A DNA stretch of 64,000 nucleotides from positions 158,429,290 through 158,493,289 of the forward strand of contig NC_134834.1 of assembly GCF_004210375.1 (NCBI RefSeq), read 5' to 3'. The position numbers and the translations under genes are program-made. This document shows positions 35,201-47,200 of this stretch, one piece after another (position 1 is the stretch's first letter; each line of letters begins with the position of its first letter). The notes below the pieces were generated by a model. The model did no database searches and was not told the DNA's origin. It saw nothing but the letters and a program-made list of their open reading frames with translations. This DNA is from Tachypleus tridentatus. Taxonomy: Eukaryota; Arthropoda; Merostomata; Xiphosura; Limulidae.

Positions 35201-38200
35201 GGACCCTATTTTGATTTATCAAAAAATAATTAAATGTATATCTTAATTAATCTTGTCTGTAAAAAAATAATATTTATACAAGAAAAATTCAGTATAGTAT
35301 ATTTTTATATAAGCTTTAATAATCTTCTTTAAGTTTAATCTTGAAATTACTTACTTATCTCTCCAAGAACTTCCAAAGGTATCGGAGATGATAAAAGCTA
35401 CAGTGATGAGAAGTAATAATCCTTGAGAAACAAGTCCTAGTCTGGATTGATGAAGCTGAGAAGTATTTATAGTTGTTGTGGAATTCTGGATGAACCCTCC
35501 TTGAAGCTGTAACAAAAAATTATGATGATTTACTTTTTAAAATTGTTTTTTGCAATTATTTTCATTAATTATCTTCAGAAATTCAAATGGTTAATCCAAT
35601 GAAAAGTACTATATTTCAGATTTTATGAAATTATCTTTAATCACCCAAAAAATGTTTCACAGTTTTTAATTCTTTGAGTTGAGTAGAAAGGTTTCCAATA
35701 TTTACATCTCCATAACCATCACTACTCCTTAAAAACAAGCTGCATTTATTGTTTATATACTTCCATACACTGAATGTGTGTATGGAAAATTCAATAATAA
35801 CAAGACATTAATAACCAAGGAAACATATGGAGGTTGTAAAAGTGGAAATATTGTCAAAATATATAATGACAAATTTTATTGTATAATAGAAATAAATCAT
35901 TATGCTGTCATTTTTAAGATTGCCCCTGGAAACCAGACATTATTCTTCATTCTGTTTTAGCAACCAAGTAAACAATAGAAACTAAGGAACTAGCATTTAT
36001 TAATATCAAGACTGAGAAACTTAAAACAGTACAACATAACAATAAGCACCATATGTCACAAAACCAGAGGTACAAAGCAAACTTTGACCTTTCTTGAAAT
36101 TCATAAAATATATAAAAACCTTGTTTATCCTAAGTTCATTATAATCATCTTTAGTATTATTTGCTGCATCTCCTAATTTCTCTTCATTAGAGCTTAAATA
36201 TGCCTTGGAATACAAAACCAATAAACAATAGGAACTTATTTCATAAATAATTCTTGTATTAATTTAAATATTTTTTTGCAGAACAGAGAAACAAATAGAT
36301 TATTTATCTACATAATTAGTATTAGTATTTAGTATTAAAAAACACTAAAGTCAGAGTTTTCATTGTTATATTCAGCTCTGGTGACACAAAGAAAATTCAA
36401 TATAAATGTGTTTTGTTCTGTTTTTAATTATTGACCTAAGTTTATGTATTTTGAATCTTCTATCTTTAAAGGTAAGTTGTCACTTCTCACTACCCACTTT
36501 AGAATCCCTAATTTTTAACAACATAAAAAATAATTTATATCCTACCTTAAAGTACATAAGTGTTCCATAAACAAGAAAAAAAATTAGTACGATGAGCATA
36601 AGAGCAGCATAGAGTCCATTGAACACACTGGTAAAGAAATTCTGCAATAAAAAACTTAACATTATTGCAACTGATATATATATGCTTAGTTAGACTAACA
36701 TTTTACAGTAATACCTTACCTAATCTAAAAATGAGCAGTGTTTTAATGTTTAACAAAGATATGGATTTCAGTTGTGCAGAATTAATGGGAAACCCTTTTA
36801 ATGTGTGTTTTATTATGTAAAGAATATATCATAACTTTAGATTTTAGCATTCTTTTTCACTTTGATTACCCACCTCAAATAAATTAACTTTAACACAGTT
36901 TTGATGTGGCAATGTCAAATTCAGTTTCTTCATTATTTCTTCTACCTCCTAACTGAAACAAAGTAAATTCAGTATAAACTAATAACAATGTGAAAATGTT
37001 AGATATTACCTTTTCATTATTACTTCTGTTTCCCAGCTGGAGTAAAAGCAGTTCAGCGAGAAGTAATGAATATGTAATTATGTTAAAGGCCAGAAAACCA
37101 AAAAATGATTTGTCAAGGAAAGAAGATTTATCCAGAGTTTTGTCTTGCAAGTGGAATATCTGTACATGAGAAAGAAAAAAGACAATTTTAATAATGATTT
37201 CGTTCATAAGTTATGTTTATATCAGATAATAGTTGTTTTTATCAATGTATTTGCAAATTTATTAAAACAAGGAAACAAACATATATCCACTTTACACTAT
37301 TTATAATTATGCAACAAATGATTCTACATTGTTCAGAATCTCATAAAAGATAGTTACAATAACTTGATTTCAAAGAGTTGCCAGTGGACCAAATGATACA
37401 AGAGCTATTAACATGCCTTTCAAACACAGCAGCATGTATCAAACACACATATATTTGCTTTACCATAAAATAAATTATTAAAAATTATTTAATTGGTTGA
37501 AAAAATTAATTTTAATCATTAAATTATTTTCAGAGGAAATAACTGAATACTCCACAAGAAAAATTTAGTACCAAGTAATGAAAACTGATTTGGTTAGCAC
37601 ATATACTTAGATACATACCATCAGCAAACATAAATAAATATTTTTTTATTTAAATAATTTAAGAAATTCATGATATGACATAACCCATCGATTATTTATA
37701 ACTAAAATTGCATGAGAGAGAAGTCAAACTAAAACAGTTTTTAAAATAATGTTCCAAGAGACAGAATAAAAAGTATTATGGTGTAGGTGTAACTTGGTTC
37801 TTGGATGGAGAGAACGCATTTCCTTCATAACATCTGTATGCTTATCACAATTTATGTACTGCACTTCACTTTTCTTAAACAAAGTACAAAGCATTTCAAA
37901 CAAAGCCCGAAATACAAATGAGTTTAAAGTTTTCCTGTTTACTATGTTTTACTTACCTCTGCCCAAAAACAGACAATGAGAGAGGAACCTGTAAGGAGAA
38001 GTGGATAATAAGCACTTAATAAACTAGATGTCCATTGAAGTGTTGCATTCTCCTGTGAAAGAAAGAAAAAGGTGTTAAATATTTAACTTCGTACCTGAAA
38101 ATGCATTTACAATATATAATCACCTCTTTACTCAGAACAGCTTGATCTTTTGAGCACCTATCAATGAGATCTGCATGCAAATAGCCTTAAACTAATTTAC

Positions 38201-41200
38201 ACCTAAAAATCATGTTTAACATGAATTGCACTAGTATGTGATGACACCATCATGCAACAACACCTTTCCATCAATAGAAAGGATACACAAGCTCCTTGTG
38301 CAGCAACTCACCTTACATACTTCCACTTAGAATAACTTTTCATAGACAAAGACAGAAAAAAAATGCACTAAGTGGGGAGGATGAGTAGAAAGGTGTAAAG
38401 AGGTGAGAATGTATCCGAAATATATTTCCAGGTAAGGAAAATGTCAACTATTGAGACAATATCTCCCTTCCACGTGTAGAATAGCTAGAATCCCACACAA
38501 AAATGGTAATGGGACTGGTATAACCATTCAACCTAGAGGAGTTCCCTTCTAAAAGCACCCAAAAGGAAAACCCATAGGATTTGACATCCAACGGCAATGA
38601 CACTTCATATGGACACACCTTTGGAATACCACATCTTGTCTCCACCAAGGTATACTATAGTCTTTGACCAGAAGGAAACTGAGGGAAAGGAAAAAGAGCC
38701 CACAAGCATTGCAGGGATGGATAGAATTTGATCATCATTGATCTATCACTCACACACATGGTAAGCCAAGAGGCATAGTGTACTTAGGCCAGTCAGACTG
38801 TGTAGTATCTCATACTGACTCAACTAGACACTTGCTGCAGAAGTAGATCCCGTTAACTGACTGAAAGGTGACCCACACTACAAAGACAGTGCAACAACCA
38901 CCCTACTTCCCATCGATGCTTGCTGTAGAGTATCAGTAAGGAACCCTCCAAAATTGAACACCCCAGTGGTTAGAAACTGATAAGTGACAAGGGTCTCTAT
39001 AATGATTCACTTGATCAGGAGAGAAAGAGAATTCATTGTGGGAAAACCCAGAAAAGTGCCTGGATCCCCTTTTAACACCTACCAGAAAAGTCTTTTACTA
39101 GAAACAGTGCTATGAGTAAGAGTAAAACTATTTTTTAAAACAAGCAGATGCAAACCAAAAAAGTGGGCAAACTATTCCCTGGTGCTGACTTTTTCCATGA
39201 TTTTCCACAGAGTGGTATGGTCTGGATCAGACAATTGAGTAAATTTCAATAGCAAATGGATTCCTCCAGTGGCCTTGCAAAATACCTCAACTTAACAGTA
39301 GGCACAGGTAGAGCCAGGACAAATGGGTTGATTGCTTTCTGTTACCTCTGGCCTGATGTGGATTTTTGGAAATAAGCATACTCTAGAAGAATACACCAGC
39401 CACCTAGCAAGATCCTATAAAAGAGAAAAGTGCTGAAAAAAATAAAGTACTTACCCTTCTCAAAGATGGTAACCAGTTTTACTGAAGAACAGAGCCTAGA
39501 AGGAGTTGATATCCCACAGAAAAGAAAACAACCTTCCCAAGCAGCCAGACTTAGGAAGAAAGGCATAGTTGCAAGTAGTAAAGCAGAGGAGAAATCAAAA
39601 GACAAAAGGGAAAGAGAAAGAACATACCTGAAAAATCATGTCAAATGAGAGATGAAAAGAGTGAGGAGTTTCCTCCATAAATAAAGGTGTGATTAGAGAA
39701 AAATCAGGGTAGATCCTGTCAAAATCATCACCATCCTAATCAAACTGCAGAGAAAGAACATCAGCTGAATGAAGAGGAAGAGGAGGCCATATGCACAAAA
39801 GAACCCACATGTTGAACAATGATGGTTATGATGTCCTTTACAAACAACGAGCACTCCAGTAGCTGCAAAAGTCACAGGCCCAGTGTTAGAAACATCATCA
39901 CTAACAGACAAGCAGAAACTACACCATCATTTGAAAATTCATAATGGGCAAGGAAGAAAAAAAGATTATCTTGTTCAGTTATGAAAGAAATCAATGAATC
40001 TTAAATGAAAGTTTTGTTTCATAACTTATTGCAAATCTGAATTGATTAATAATACTAAAAATATGTCCATTTTAAACAATGCTGAGAAAATAAATAACGT
40101 TATTTTGACCACAAGTGCAAGAATATTGTGTCATCCACCTAATGGTGAAACTCTGCTACTGCATTATGATATCTAGCACAGTTCACGTTAAATGTGCTTT
40201 TGAGGTGAACATTAGCCATCACACATGAAGGATCGAGCTTTTCTGTGTGTAAAGTATCACATCAGAATTACCATTTTCTCTTCATCTATTAAAAAGAAAA
40301 AAAAAAGATCTTTGTTTACAAGTTTGACTGACAGCTTATTTGCTATAATAATTTATTGTTGTTGCTATCTGAGTATAAACTGTTACATTGTAAACCAATG
40401 CAAGATTACTTTACTGGATCTAATAGCATTCTTTAGTAATTTTTTTCTTATAAAAGTGAATCAGCATCCATATTCAGTACATATGTCAACAAGAAGTATT
40501 GTTATTCTCTGGGTTTTATGAAAGGAAATTTGTTTCTAAACAAAACTAACTGCTAAATCATTTTTTCTCAAACAATTAGGATGTCATGGTAATTACAATA
40601 TTACTTAACTAATTCTAGTTTCTGTGAAAGAATCACTATTTTCAGATAATTAATAATAATAATCAAGATAAATCATTCAAATACATGACAGAAGATTTAT
40701 GTTTTCATGTGTCTTACCAGTGGATGAGCTTAGCATCCAGCAGAAGTTAAACCATTCAAAACAATAAAATATATAGCTTCACACCATATATAGGTTTGTC
40801 ATCCTCACAGTTTTGTACAAAATGCAAATAACTGACCTTCTTTTACCCATGTCAGCTTATATCTGAATCATACATAACAGAAGCTGTTTTATTTGTTAGT
40901 AGTTAATCACAAAGTTACACAGTGTGCTAACAGTTGTATTAAACAAATCACCTTTACATCTCTTAAAATAACACAAACCCTTTTTTGTGAAAAAACATTA
41001 CAGTAAAAAAGCTGATGTTTATTATGATAAAAACCTAACAAATACTTTATAACTACTTACTGGGGATGAGAACCAAGATCCTCTGATAGATGTAGCAATA
41101 CAGATTAAAATATACAGTGCCTTCTGTGTTGTGATTCTACACGCTTTTAACACAGATGGAGATTTTCTTCTTCGGTATTCTGATTTCACACAGAGCAGCT

Positions 41201-44200
41201 AAAAAGAAATCCAGAATGTAGCAAATATGATTATAAACCTAACAAAAACAGAAGGAAGAGAACATCCAGATTGGATTACGTGTAAATTTATGAGAGGTGG
41301 TGCAACATACAGCATACATAAAATTTGTAAGAAACAGAATTTTGGTAGCTAAATAGAAACAAATTTTCCAAACAATGTTGGTGCAGTTGTTGAGAAAAAT
41401 AAATTAATGTAATATTGTGACATAACTATCAACAAAGTTGATGCATTCACGTGTACAGCAAATGTAGAATATTCTCAACTGTATGTATGTATAGCAGAAA
41501 AACTGACTGAAAAATATGCTTTTAAACTAAATCCTTAATATACTCACCAGCTGTATGAAAGATACAACACTTATGATGTAAAATACACTGGAAAATGTAA
41601 TGAAGTATCCAAGGTTTGGATCAGTGCAACTTCCCCCACTGTACTGCACCTAGAAAATAACTGTCTTTTTATAGCTAATATAAGAAAATACTTTATTTTC
41701 ACTCAAAATACATATTAAATTTTTGCAACAAATTACTTAACTTTCAAACTATATGAAAATGAAAATCTCCTCATTTTTAAATATCATAGAACTACTTACT
41801 TATCAAATGTGTACAGGGTTTGTCCATTTACTTAGTGTATCTACATGAAATGTATTAATTATTTAGTAGTATGTACAAGTGAAGTTTATTATAAACAAAA
41901 AATAAGATATGTTACAAAAGTATCTGTGTGCAAGACATGTTGGTGAACCCATGAACTCAATCTGACTGAGACACTAACATGTCAAAGTTCAAGGTAATAT
42001 TTGTTTAAATAGTAAATATAATTTTATGGATCATGCAGGTTGCATAACCTCTAGAATCTTCAAAATGTACATCTACATTTTTTTAAAGTATCACTGTATA
42101 TTGTATTTGTTATTTACCTTTCTATACAATGAACTGTCTCTAAGACAGCAATGTAAGGTAAAATGAATAGTTGATAACCTACATCAAATACATAATACCA
42201 TGTTGAATGGCACTTGACAGAAGATAGTGACAAGTGCAATTTGACCCCTACCCATCACATGCAAAGTTAAGCAGGAAAACAAAAGAAATAAAAAATAATA
42301 ATTAATTACAAAAAAACAAAGTCAATTTCTGACAAATCAACTCACTAATTTGTTAGTACATATACCACAAAACTACTTATTCATATTCTTTTAAATTTAA
42401 TTTTCTGCACATTTTCTTTCAAAAGGGAATTCATAAATAATATTAATTTGTTTGAAAATTAAAAGAAAACTGCTTAACACTTTTGAAAAAATATTAAAAA
42501 AAAGTATTTATTACTGGATAAAACCACAACATAATCCAAGAACTTTTTCTAAACAATAGGAAAATGTATATTTTGTGTTTAAACATGGATTTATTAATTA
42601 AATAAAGCAAAACTTAAAAATAGAATAATATGCCATAAGCTTAACCAAAAAAAAAAAAAAATCAGAAACTAAATCATTAAAAATAAACATAAAGGTAAAA
42701 CATAAAAATTATTCTGAACATATAGCAGAACAGTAACTGCAATGTTTTTCTTTTGACAAAAAAGTCTCCTTAATTCATTAGTAATACAGAAAGCGAATTT
42801 TTTATTTTCACAATACCAAACATCATCATCCCATAAGTCTTTTATTCTACATAAAGAACAATAAATGTTAACACCAGGATTCTTAAAAAATAAGATGGAG
42901 TATTTATTTCAACTTTCACATGCAAAACAAAATATACTCACAATACAATAATTACAGGTTAAAACAACATATTTTAACAACAAAGAACTTCTAAGTAATA
43001 TAATTCTGACACAAAACTTCTAATTCAGCAACATAACCTTGGCACAGCTTCAATAATATAACCTTAACTTTGAAAATTAATCACAAATCTCCATTTGATA
43101 ATACACTTACAAACTCTGTAATTAAATATAGCTCATAACAGTTCTAATCAAGTTCCAAGCAATATCCAATCTATTCTCTAGATTCTCAAGCATCTGGCAT
43201 ATGACTTCAGTTCTACTCAACTTTCTACTTCATTTGCTACAATAAGATACAATTACAATTCCATATAATACAGTTACTGGCTATTACCAAAACCTCAATT
43301 CCACCCAGTGTCTGTCATTTTGCCTCATAATCCTTCGATAGATTATGCCCCAGAAATAATTTTGTTACAAATTTTGAGAATATTGTAAATATTGCTTAAA
43401 ACAACCAAAAGTGTTAAGAGTTTAATACAAACATACATACACACACACACAAATGAAACTTTATACCTCACAAAAACAAACTCCTTCATAGCAATCACCA
43501 TGTCCTGAACAATTGTTCACACATTTGTCTTCCATCAAATCCAAAAGTGTCAGTCTATTTAAAGGAGAAAGTTGAGTGACCATGCTAGGAGGTGGATCAT
43601 CAAAGTCCAACATACTTGATATCTCTAGATGAAACCACATGCAAGAGCATAAGTTCAGAAATGGGTCTCAGTAGTATTCTATGAAAAGAAATTAATAAAC
43701 ATGAATGTTTTTTATAAAAATTCTAAACCTACAAATATTTTTCACAAAACTTTTCTCTATAATTGTTACAATATGCATATGGATAACCTCTTGAATAGTT
43801 GCAAACAATAATTCTTAAGAACTAATTCATAATACAGCATTATCTTTCAGATATAACAACAACAAAAAATATTATAAATAGTTTCTTAACTAGAAATAAT
43901 ATAATAATTAGCACCATGATGAGAAAATAGTTTATCATAAACCCATGCCATAAGATCTGACAAGTGAGTATTAAGTAACCTAACAGCAGATATCCATATC
44001 ATTAAAGAAAATGTTTCTCATTCTCCAATTGATTCACAACATATTTCTGAAGAAATTACTCCTTTCCAAACATGTACTAATTAGCAGATTTCCTGAACCT
44101 GATTTACCTGCTTTTTTAAATTCTACATTTTTAGTATCATACTTAAGTATGTCATCAAAATTTACTAATAATACTAAAATGTTAGTTAAAGCTAAAATAA

Positions 44201-47200
44201 TTGAGAATGTTTAATTAATAAGAACCACCCTATCTCAATGAATAAGAAGGAACTTAGAACAGGAGTATATATAATGATGAGGAAAAATGATGTACTTAGA
44301 TCATAACTTGTTTTTCACAAGAGAGACACTGGCACTGCGTAGAAAGAGAAAATTGTTTGTTTCGAGTTTCGCGCAAAGCTACTCGAGGGCTATCTGCACT
44401 AGCCATCCCTAATTTAGCAGTGTAAGACTAGAGGGAAGGTAGCTAGTCATCACCACCCACTGCCAACTCTTGGGCTACTCTTTTACAAATGAATAATGGA
44501 ATTGACCATCACATTATAATGCCCCAAGCGCTGAAAGAGCAAGCATGTTTGGTACGACCGGGATTCGAACCCGCAACCCTCGGATTATGAGTCAAATTCC
44601 TTAACACACTTGACCATGCCAGAAACAGAAGAGCTCGCAATTATTAATACATCATTATGTGAAAAAGTCCTAGACTATTTACAAAAAGCCCTTAATAGAA
44701 AGAAACTATTTTTACAATATAAATTTGCTTCAGTTTATTCCTCTTCCTGAAGAAAAAAAAATTTAACATTATTAACACAATGAAACAATAAAAAAGATAG
44801 ATGCATGTACAAGCTACAAACAAACAATTTGATTTAAATAATTAAAACAAAACAGAAACCTTTGTTTTTTAGAATTTTCATTCAAAGCTAGAGAAGTTAT
44901 CTCTGTTCATATTGTCCCTGATTTTGAGCTGATAAACTATAGAGAAGGTAGCTAATCAACAGAAGCTACTACCCACTCTTGGGCAACTCATATCTATCCA
45001 AACACTAGTAATTAACTCGTGTGGCTTCCCCTTATTATTCAACACTTACTATTAAACCTTGCTCTTCTATTTATCCTTTCTTATAATTTGTTTGCTTTGT
45101 ACATCTATACATGTGTTTTTACTTGTTTACCTGTTTATGTAATTTTTTGTCTTTTCTTGTTTATCTTTAGTACAACTACTGATGAAAAATAAGAGATTAT
45201 TGTTATAGATTATTACTTTAGTAAGGCAAGTGAATAAGATAAGTTTGTGGAGTAAACAGGGAGGAAAGAAAGAATTAGATTATGCAATCCAGGGTCAGAG
45301 ATAAAGGTGGTAACCAACAGAGCAAGTGATATAGTAAAAGGTGTTACCACTGAAGTAATCCTTGTAATGCATGTAAGGGCTAATGATGTACAAAAGTGTA
45401 GGTCAGAAAAACTAATCCTTAAGTATAAGGCAATGTTAAAGGCATTCAAAGAATTACCATAACAACTTATTTCTGACAGGGATACTGCTAAAATCTGGTT
45501 GTGAAGATGAAATTATAAATAGTTCACTAGAACTGAATACTAGGCTTAGGTTAATATGCAAGGAACAGGCAAATTAGCCGTTAGGATATGTGTGATCAGT
45601 TCAACAGGAAAAGGGAGCATTTTGAAAGGATAGCTTACATTTATATAGAGTAGAGGCTGGCTTGTTTTCAAGAGCTATTAACTCAAGTGTAAGAACAACT
45701 TCAAATGAGAACTAAACAGTGATGATGGCAAGAATAATGAGAAACAAAAAATGTAGAGAAACATATACTGCAAAACAAACTAAAAACAATTTGAATTATG
45801 AGAATAATTTTCTTGGGGTGATAACCTTAACAGTGTCATGGGAAAAAGAAATCTTGGTGTTCTGGCTGATCAATCTCTTTAGCCATTCAAGTAATGTGCT
45901 GTTGCTAAAACAAATAGGATTTTAGGTTGTAGTATCAGAAATATTTTAAGTACAAGATTAAAGAGGCCATAACGTCATCATACAGGTCATTTGTTAGACC
46001 ACGTTGTTTAGCATGGCTTTCTTACCTTGAAAAAGGCATTGAATTATTTGAGAGAATTCAAAGGAGGGTTAGCAGGATGATAACTGGAAATTTTAAGATC
46101 TCTGAAATTATTTCTCTGAAAAAGAAGTTAGAGGGAACCTGACTGAGATGTTGAAGATTGTTTAAGGAACTGATAATGTTGATGATTGATTTCTTTTCTT
46201 TTGTATTAAATGGTAAGACTAGGAAATAAAAATATAAATTCTGACAGAGTAGGAGTCATCTTCAGTTAAAATAACTATTTTTCTAACAAGATAGTTCATC
46301 TTTGGAATGACTTGTCTTCAAAAGTGGTACTTTAATAGAATCCTTAATAAATACTTGAAAGATAATGGTTGGTTTTGAGTGTTTTATTTTTATATCAGCT
46401 TATGGATGGGATGGCCTTACATGTTCATGTATACATAATATATATAAGACTGGTGTGTCTAGTCTCGAGAGAAAATACACTAATGCAAATTTACCATTGC
46501 TTACTATTATTTCTACAGGTTTTCTCCTTATCAGTTGCAGCTTAGTTTTCCAAGTTGAAGTTTTAAAGATTGGCTTCAATGTATCATTGATAAATGTATT
46601 GCTTGTTTGCTCAACCACAATTTATAAACTTTTAACATAGTACTTATATATGGCATAATCTACAGATGCAGTGACGTATCCATTCCTTGCTTCAGTCACT
46701 TTTTCAAAATAAAAATACCCTTTTCACTCTCTAATTACTAGTCTCTTGGTGGCCCTTTGAAATTCATTAAATAACATTTAATTTTAACATTAAAAGTAAA
46801 TTTACAGAAAAGTTTACAGTATAACTAATTAAACTATAAATGTAATATGATAACTGTTAATTAATATAATACTATAGCTTCCACTTTCTATTAACAACTA
46901 AAACATATTAAGATTTTTGTTGAGTGAAATATTTAATAATGACGTTAAACAGATAGTAAGGATCCAAACAAATAAATCACTCTGGCATTGTGTAGCGCGA
47001 CATCAGAAAAGCTGGTTCGAACTTTCTTTTGTCACTGCAAAATTAGATAACCAAGATAATAACAATCGTAAATTCGTGTCGATTAAATACCACCGTGTGC
47101 CGAAAGAAATGTCAATTGATATTACAGTAAACGAGTGGATCGTTCTGATTCATGTTTGTGTTACGTAATGTTAATCTTGTAAAATAACCCAGTTAAAACA

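Noticed and set aside
46365-46640. Overlapping open frames on both strands (46365-46640 plus, 46400-46618 minus)
   Set aside because: Neither shows a family motif; the segment follows the decayed LINE. The minus frame looks slightly protein-like, but I cannot support it from sequence alone.
46917-47168. Open frame of 83 codons on the plus strand near the 5' end of the RING-CH gene
   Set aside because: It reads somewhat protein-like but has no family resemblance and no splice context that I could extend.
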